Below, piece by piece: positions 34,278 through 37,339 of a stretch of DNA of 37,339 bases; the stretch's first letter is position 1, and each line of letters begins with the position of its first letter. The notes beneath the pieces are model-generated. The model ran no database searches and was not told the DNA's origin. It was given only the letters and a program-made list of their open reading frames with translations. A program made the position numbers and the translations under genes. This stretch comes from Bradyrhizobium valentinum (GTDB lineage: Bacteria; Pseudomonadota; Alphaproteobacteria; Rhizobiales; Xanthobacteraceae): positions 42,065 to 79,403 of the forward strand of contig NZ_LLXX01000096.1 in the NCBI RefSeq assembly GCF_001440405.1. The letters are read 5' to 3'.

Positions 34278-35771
34278 ATGACCATTAGTGGCGTCAGCGG
34301 ACGGACATCATACATCGGCTCAGGCATCCTCGATCTGCGCAGCCAGCTCGACACGCTGACTCAGCAGTTGGCGAGCGGCAAGATCTCCAACACCTATGCG
34401 GGGCAGGGCAGTGGCCGCAGCCTCGCCATCGGCTTGCGCTCGCAACTCAGCGGCCTGGCCGGCTATGCCGACACCGCGGTAAACCTGAACACGCGGATCA
34501 GCGTCGCCAACCTGTCGCTGCAGCGGCTTGTCGACGTCGGTTCGTCGGTAAAGGGCGCCGCGGTCAGTGCGGTCAGCGAGATAGACAACACCGGCCAGAC
34601 CGCGGGACAGAAAACCGCATCGCTCGGGTTCTTCGATTCCGTCGACATGCTCAACGCCAAGTCGGGCGATCGCTACCTGTTCTCCGGCCGTGCCACCGAC
34701 ACGCCGCCGGTGACTGCCGCCGACGTGATCATGAACGGCAACGGCGCCCAGGCCGGGCTCAAGCAATTGATCCTGGAGCGCAAGCAGGCCGACGTCGGTA
34801 CCCTCGGCCTCGGCCGCGTCGTGCTGACGGCGCCGTCGGCGACGTCAGTGCAGATCGCCGAGGACGCTTCGCCGTCCGAGTTCGGCCTCAAGCTCAATGC
34901 GATCACCTCGACGCTGACGGGCGCGACGATCACCCAGCCGGCCGGCACGCCGGCGGCGATGTCGGTCGATCTGGGCGTCACCAACCCGGCTGAGGGCGAA
35001 CAGGTCAAGTTCACCTTCAATCTGCCGGACGGCACCACCGAGGACATCACTCTGACGGCCTCGACGGCGACGCCGCTGCCGGCCAACAGCTTCGCCATCG
35101 GTGCCACCCCGACCGCGACGGCGGCCAATCTCAACGCCGCGCTCAATGCCTCGATCGGCAAGCTCGCCAATGGCCCGCTTGTCGCGGCGTCGGCGGTGAC
35201 GGCCGGCGACAATTTCTTCGACCAGCCGCCGATGCGCGTCGGCACCACACCTTTCGGCGCGGCGACAACATTGGTGGCGGGCACGACGGCGAACACTGTG
35301 AGTTGGTACAATGGCGAATCCGGCACGGACTCCGCGCGCGGTACCGCCGTCGCCCAGATCGATCAATCGATCACGGTGCAATACGGCGCGCGCGCCGACG
35401 AACAGGCGCTGCGCTCGCAACTGCAGACCGTCGCGGTATTTGCCGCGGTCACGACGTCGGTAACCGATCCCAATGCCAACGCGCAGATCGCTGCGCTGAA
35501 CCAGCGCATTGCCCAGAATCTCGCTGATGTGCCGGGGACGCAGTCGATTCAGGACATCCAGGCCGACTTCGCCGGCGCCGCGGCGTCGATCAAGGCGGCC
35601 AAGGATCGCCAGGCCCAGACCAAGGCAATCACGCAGACGATGCTGGATTCGATCGAGGGCATCAACGACGACGAGGTCGCGACCAAGATTCTCGCACTGC
35701 AGACCAGCCTGCAGGCCTCGTACCAAACCACCTCGATGCTCTACCAGACCTCGCTGACCAAATATCTCTGA
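34278..35771 (+). CDS. flgL: Flagellar hook-associated protein 3, FlgL
   Basis: A 497-residue flagellin-like junction protein. The N-terminus has ILDLRSQLDTLTQQLASGKISNTYAGQGSGRSLAIGLRSQLSGL and the C-terminus has helices ending YQTTSMLYQTSLTKYL. It is larger than E. coli FlgL (about 317) because of a central Ala/Thr-rich domain. It is the last gene of flgE-flgK-flgL and is followed by a bidirectional terminator. Confidence 0.93.
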   Translation: MTISGVSGRTSYIGSGILDLRSQLDTLTQQLASGKISNTYAGQGSGRSLAIGLRSQLSGLAGYADTAVNLNTRISVANLSLQRLVDVGSSVKGAAVSAVSEIDNTGQTAGQKTASLGFFDSVDMLNAKSGDRYLFSGRATDTPPVTAADVIMNGNGAQAGLKQLILERKQADVGTLGLGRVVLTAPSATSVQIAEDASPSEFGLKLNAITSTLTGATITQPAGTPAAMSVDLGVTNPAEGEQVKFTFNLPDGTTEDITLTASTATPLPANSFAIGATPTATAANLNAALNASIGKLANGPLVAASAVTAGDNFFDQPPMRVGTTPFGAATTLVAGTTANTVSWYNGESGTDSARGTAVAQIDQSITVQYGARADEQALRSQLQTVAVFAAVTTSVTDPNANAQIAALNQRIAQNLADVPGTQSIQDIQADFAGAAASIKAAKDRQAQTKAITQTMLDSIEGINDDEVATKILALQTSLQASYQTTSMLYQTSLTKYL

Positions 35772-35803
35772 CGATCGTCGCCTGATAACTCCGATGCGCA
35801 AAA

Positions 35804-35829
35804 AAAGGCCTCCTTGCGGAGGCCTTTTG
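35804..35829. terminator. Bidirectional terminator between flgL and flbT
   Basis: Stem AAAAGGCCTCC / GGAGGCCTTTT (35804-35814 and 35819-35829), loop TTGC. A-run on the left and T-run on the right serve both converging genes. Confidence 0.9.
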
Positions 35830-35854
35830 TCGTCGTGGTGTTGTCCGGTGCCGA

Positions 35855-36292
35855 TCAGGCCGACTTGCGATCGGCTTTGCTGCCGGAGTTGGCCGCCTGC
35901 AGGCTTTTCGCGTCGGCGATCAGCTCTTCTTCGTGGCCGATCAGCTTCTTTGCTTCCTTCAGCGCGTGATACAGGTCGCCGTTCAGGATGTTATTGTTGA
36001 TGGCTTCGATGAAGGGCCACGCGCTCGGCATGGTGCTCAGGATGCCCCGCACCAGGTTGAAATAGGTCGGGTGATGCGCCATCGGATCCGGCGACAGATA
36101 CATCAGTTGCACTGAGAGATAGATCAGCTTGGCCGGCGTATCGGCGGTCTCGGGCGTCAGGATGTCTTTCTCGCGCAGGATCGGGATCCTGTCGCCGTCG
36201 ATCAACAGGCGCGCGCGCTGGTCGGTGTTGGTCACCACGCAGGCGCCGATGATAATCCGCTCGTTCGGCTTGAGTTCAACCTTCAAGGCCAT
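35855..36292 (-). CDS. flbT: Flagellin mRNA regulator FlbT
   Basis: A 145-residue FlbT. The start MALKVELKPNERIIIGACVVTN and the body RARLLIDGDRIPILREKDILTPE...AKLIYLSVQLMYLSPDP are typical. In Caulobacter FlbT binds flagellin mRNA leaders and promotes decay until hook assembly is done. ATG 36292 is used; the frame opens at 36391 but the extra part is basic and unlike the family. It is opposite in strand to flgE-K-L and to the flagellin gene just to its right. Its usual partner flaF is not seen in the window. Confidence 0.93.
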   Translation of the reverse strand: MALKVELKPNERIIIGACVVTNTDQRARLLIDGDRIPILREKDILTPETADTPAKLIYLSVQLMYLSPDPMAHHPTYFNLVRGILSTMPSAWPFIEAINNNILNGDLYHALKEAKKLIGHEEELIADAKSLQAANSGSKADRKSA

Positions 36293-36354
36293 GCCTGTTC
36301 TCCGTCGCCGCTTTTTGAAAGCGCAGTCATTGAAGAGGGAATGCGTGGCGCCAG

Positions 36355-36552
36355 CTACCCGCTGGTGCTTCTCCAGGCGATCCGAACGCAATCCTTTCCC
36401 ATTATAGTTAACGGTTGGTGAACGAGGGCACGCGGCTGCTTTTTCGTCTGTCCCACAATATGCAGCAATATCAATGGTTTTTCGAACCAGGGCGCGTCAA
36501 TGCGAACAATTTGTCCCTCTTTTAGCGCTGGAGGAGTCCAGTTTCGATTCAT
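36355..36552 (-). CDS. Doubtful small ORF upstream of flbT
   Basis: A 65-residue frame with ATG 36552 reads EGQIVRIDAPWFEKPLILLHIVGQ, followed by a basic end. No Shine-Dalgarno sequence precedes it, and base composition is lower in GC than local genes. It could be a genuine small protein co-transcribed with flbT, or chance. I recognise no family. Confidence 0.25.
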   Translation of the reverse strand: MNRNWTPPALKEGQIVRIDAPWFEKPLILLHIVGQTKKQPRALVHQPLTIMGKDCVRIAWRSTSG

Positions 36553-36601
36553 TTGTTTTTTAGAGGCCCGGTCCCAGGCTGGCTCACCCGATCGAAAAAG
36601 A

Positions 36602-36617
36602 TTGGGACAGCGATTGT
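36602..36617 (+). promoter_or_regulatory. Degenerate sigma-54-like promoter of the flagellin gene
   Basis: TTGGGACAGCGATTGT has GG at 36604-36605 and GT at 36616-36617, ten bases apart. Compared with TTGGCACG-N4-TTGC it lacks the -12 C and two -24 region bases. If used, the leader would be only about 20 bases. Confidence 0.35.
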
Positions 36618-36649
36618 TCCTCGATTTTCACACCAGAAAGGTATGAAAC

Positions 36650-37339
36650 ATGTCTATCGTTCTCTCGGCTTCGGTTCGCCAGAACCTGCTCTCGCTCCAG
36701 TCCACCGCCGACCTGCTGTCGACCACCCAGAATCGCCTTGCGACGGGTAACAAGGTCAATACAGCTCTCGACAATCCGACCAACTTCTTCACCGCGCAGG
36801 GCCTCAACAACCGCGCCAGCGACATCAACAACCTGCTCGACAGCATCGGCAACGGTGTGCAGGTCCTGCAGGCCGCCAACACCGGCATCACCTCGCTGCA
36901 GAAGCTGGTCGATACCGCAAAGTCGATCGCCAACCAGGTGCTGCAGGCTCCCGCCGGTTATACGAGCAAGTCGACGGTGACCTCGACTGCGATCGGCGCC
37001 GGCACCGCGGCCGACCTCGTTGACGGCACCGTCATCGACGCCACCGACGTTCTGTCTATCGCGGCTTCCGCTGGCCATGCGGCATTCAGCTTCACCTTCA
37101 CTGCTACCACGTCGCTCGATCAGTTGAATACGGCGCTGGCGGCCAGCAATTATTCGGCCAGCCTCGACAGCACCAACCAGCTCGTCATTACCACGACCAA
37201 CGATACGGCCTCGTCCACGATCGGTGCGGTTACGTACACCGCTACCGGCGGTGGTACCCTGACCTTTGGGGCCGTCGCTGCGCCGGTCGCCGATGCGGCT
37301 TCGCAGACCATTCGCTCGAGCCTGGTGAAGCAGTATAAT
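36650..37339 (+). CDS. fliC: Flagellin (N-terminal part, runs off window)
   Basis: 230 codons of a flagellin are visible and open to the right edge. It starts MSIVLSASVRQNLLSLQSTA, then TQNRLATGNKVNTALDNPTNFF, then INNLLDSIGNGVQVLQAANTGITSLQKLVD, the D0/D1 helices that pack the filament core and bind TLR5-like receptors in other bacteria. From residue ~105 the Thr/Ala/Ser-rich surface domain begins. ATG 36650 follows AGAAAGG. Similarity to the larger (polar, thick) flagellins of Bradyrhizobium is recalled from memory. FlbT, next door, would act on its mRNA. Confidence 0.95.
   Translation, partial: MSIVLSASVRQNLLSLQSTADLLSTTQNRLATGNKVNTALDNPTNFFTAQGLNNRASDINNLLDSIGNGVQVLQAANTGITSLQKLVDTAKSIANQVLQAPAGYTSKSTVTSTAIGAGTAADLVDGTVIDATDVLSIAASAGHAAFSFTFTATTSLDQLNTALAASNYSASLDSTNQLVITTTNDTASSTIGAVTYTATGGGTLTFGAVAAPVADAASQTIRSSLVKQYN

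Larger units (their letters stand above)
36293..36649. promoter_or_regulatory. Divergent intergenic region flbT/flagellin
   Basis: 357 bases, AT-richer than its flanks. It holds a doubtful 65-residue minus-strand frame (36355-36552, MNRNWTPPALKEGQIVRIDAP..., no clear ribosome site) and a degenerate sigma-54-like site at 36602-36617. The flagellin ribosome site AGAAAGG lies at 36635-36641. I see no terminator or repeat. Confidence 0.5.

Overview
The window looks like chromosomal DNA of an alphaproteobacterium of the Bradyrhizobium/Rhodopseudomonas group (Nitrobacteraceae). The grounds are high GC, dense genes on both strands, a flagellar block with flbT, a general-stress (EcfG-type) promoter, MocR and DUF1127 genes, a ferredoxin close to a thioredoxin-reductase-like ferredoxin-NADP reductase, and a GAGCATGATC-type palindromic intergenic repeat common in rhizobia. 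This is recognition by family and context; no database search was possible.

Layout. (1) 1-2840: start of an unknown coiled-coil protein on the minus strand, a divergent MFS transporter, and a dipeptide epimerase/N-acyl-Glu racemase that converges on and overlaps the transporter. (2) 2984-5895: a three-gene MlaE-MlaF-MlaD-type lipid transport operon. (3) 5920-6526: a small, visibly less GC-rich islet with two short orphan genes, one resembling EF-Tu domain III and one carrying a Phd-antitoxin-like tail. (4) 6644-12750: a 1776-residue two-TM coiled-coil protein with 11-, 22- and 44-residue repeats, resembling the Growth Pole Ring (GPR/RgsE) proteins of polar-growing rhizobia. It is divergent from an HPt phosphotransfer gene, and the shared promoter region carries a CtrA-like TTAA array. 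(5) 12889-15960: [2Fe-2S] ferredoxin, secreted alpha/beta hydrolase, a frame-disrupted thioesterase, and ferredoxin-NADP reductase. (6) 16086-20716: DUF2147 protein, exported SGNH hydrolase, UPF0104 membrane protein, and a YciF-like ferritin-fold protein behind an EcfG promoter. (7) 20890-30354: MHYT-PAS-GGDEF-EAL c-di-GMP protein, small membrane proteins, YdcF, a MocR regulator with operator-like repeats, DUF1127, universal stress protein, SixA, FAD oxidoreductase and exported MsrB. (8) 30455-37339: flagellar hook and filament block, with a sigma-54 promoter, flgE-flgK-flgL, flbT on the opposite strand, and the start of a flagellin gene.

Functional threads. Envelope and polarity: Mla transport, the GPR-like protein, UPF0104 and exported hydrolases. 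Motility: flgE/K/L, FlbT and FliC, with a c-di-GMP enzyme nearby. Stress and repair: YciF, Usp and MsrB. The most interesting unit is the GPR-like gene with HPt and the TTAA array, which suggests cell-cycle (CtrA) control of a polar growth scaffold. I saw no tRNA, rRNA, insertion sequence or CRISPR array.
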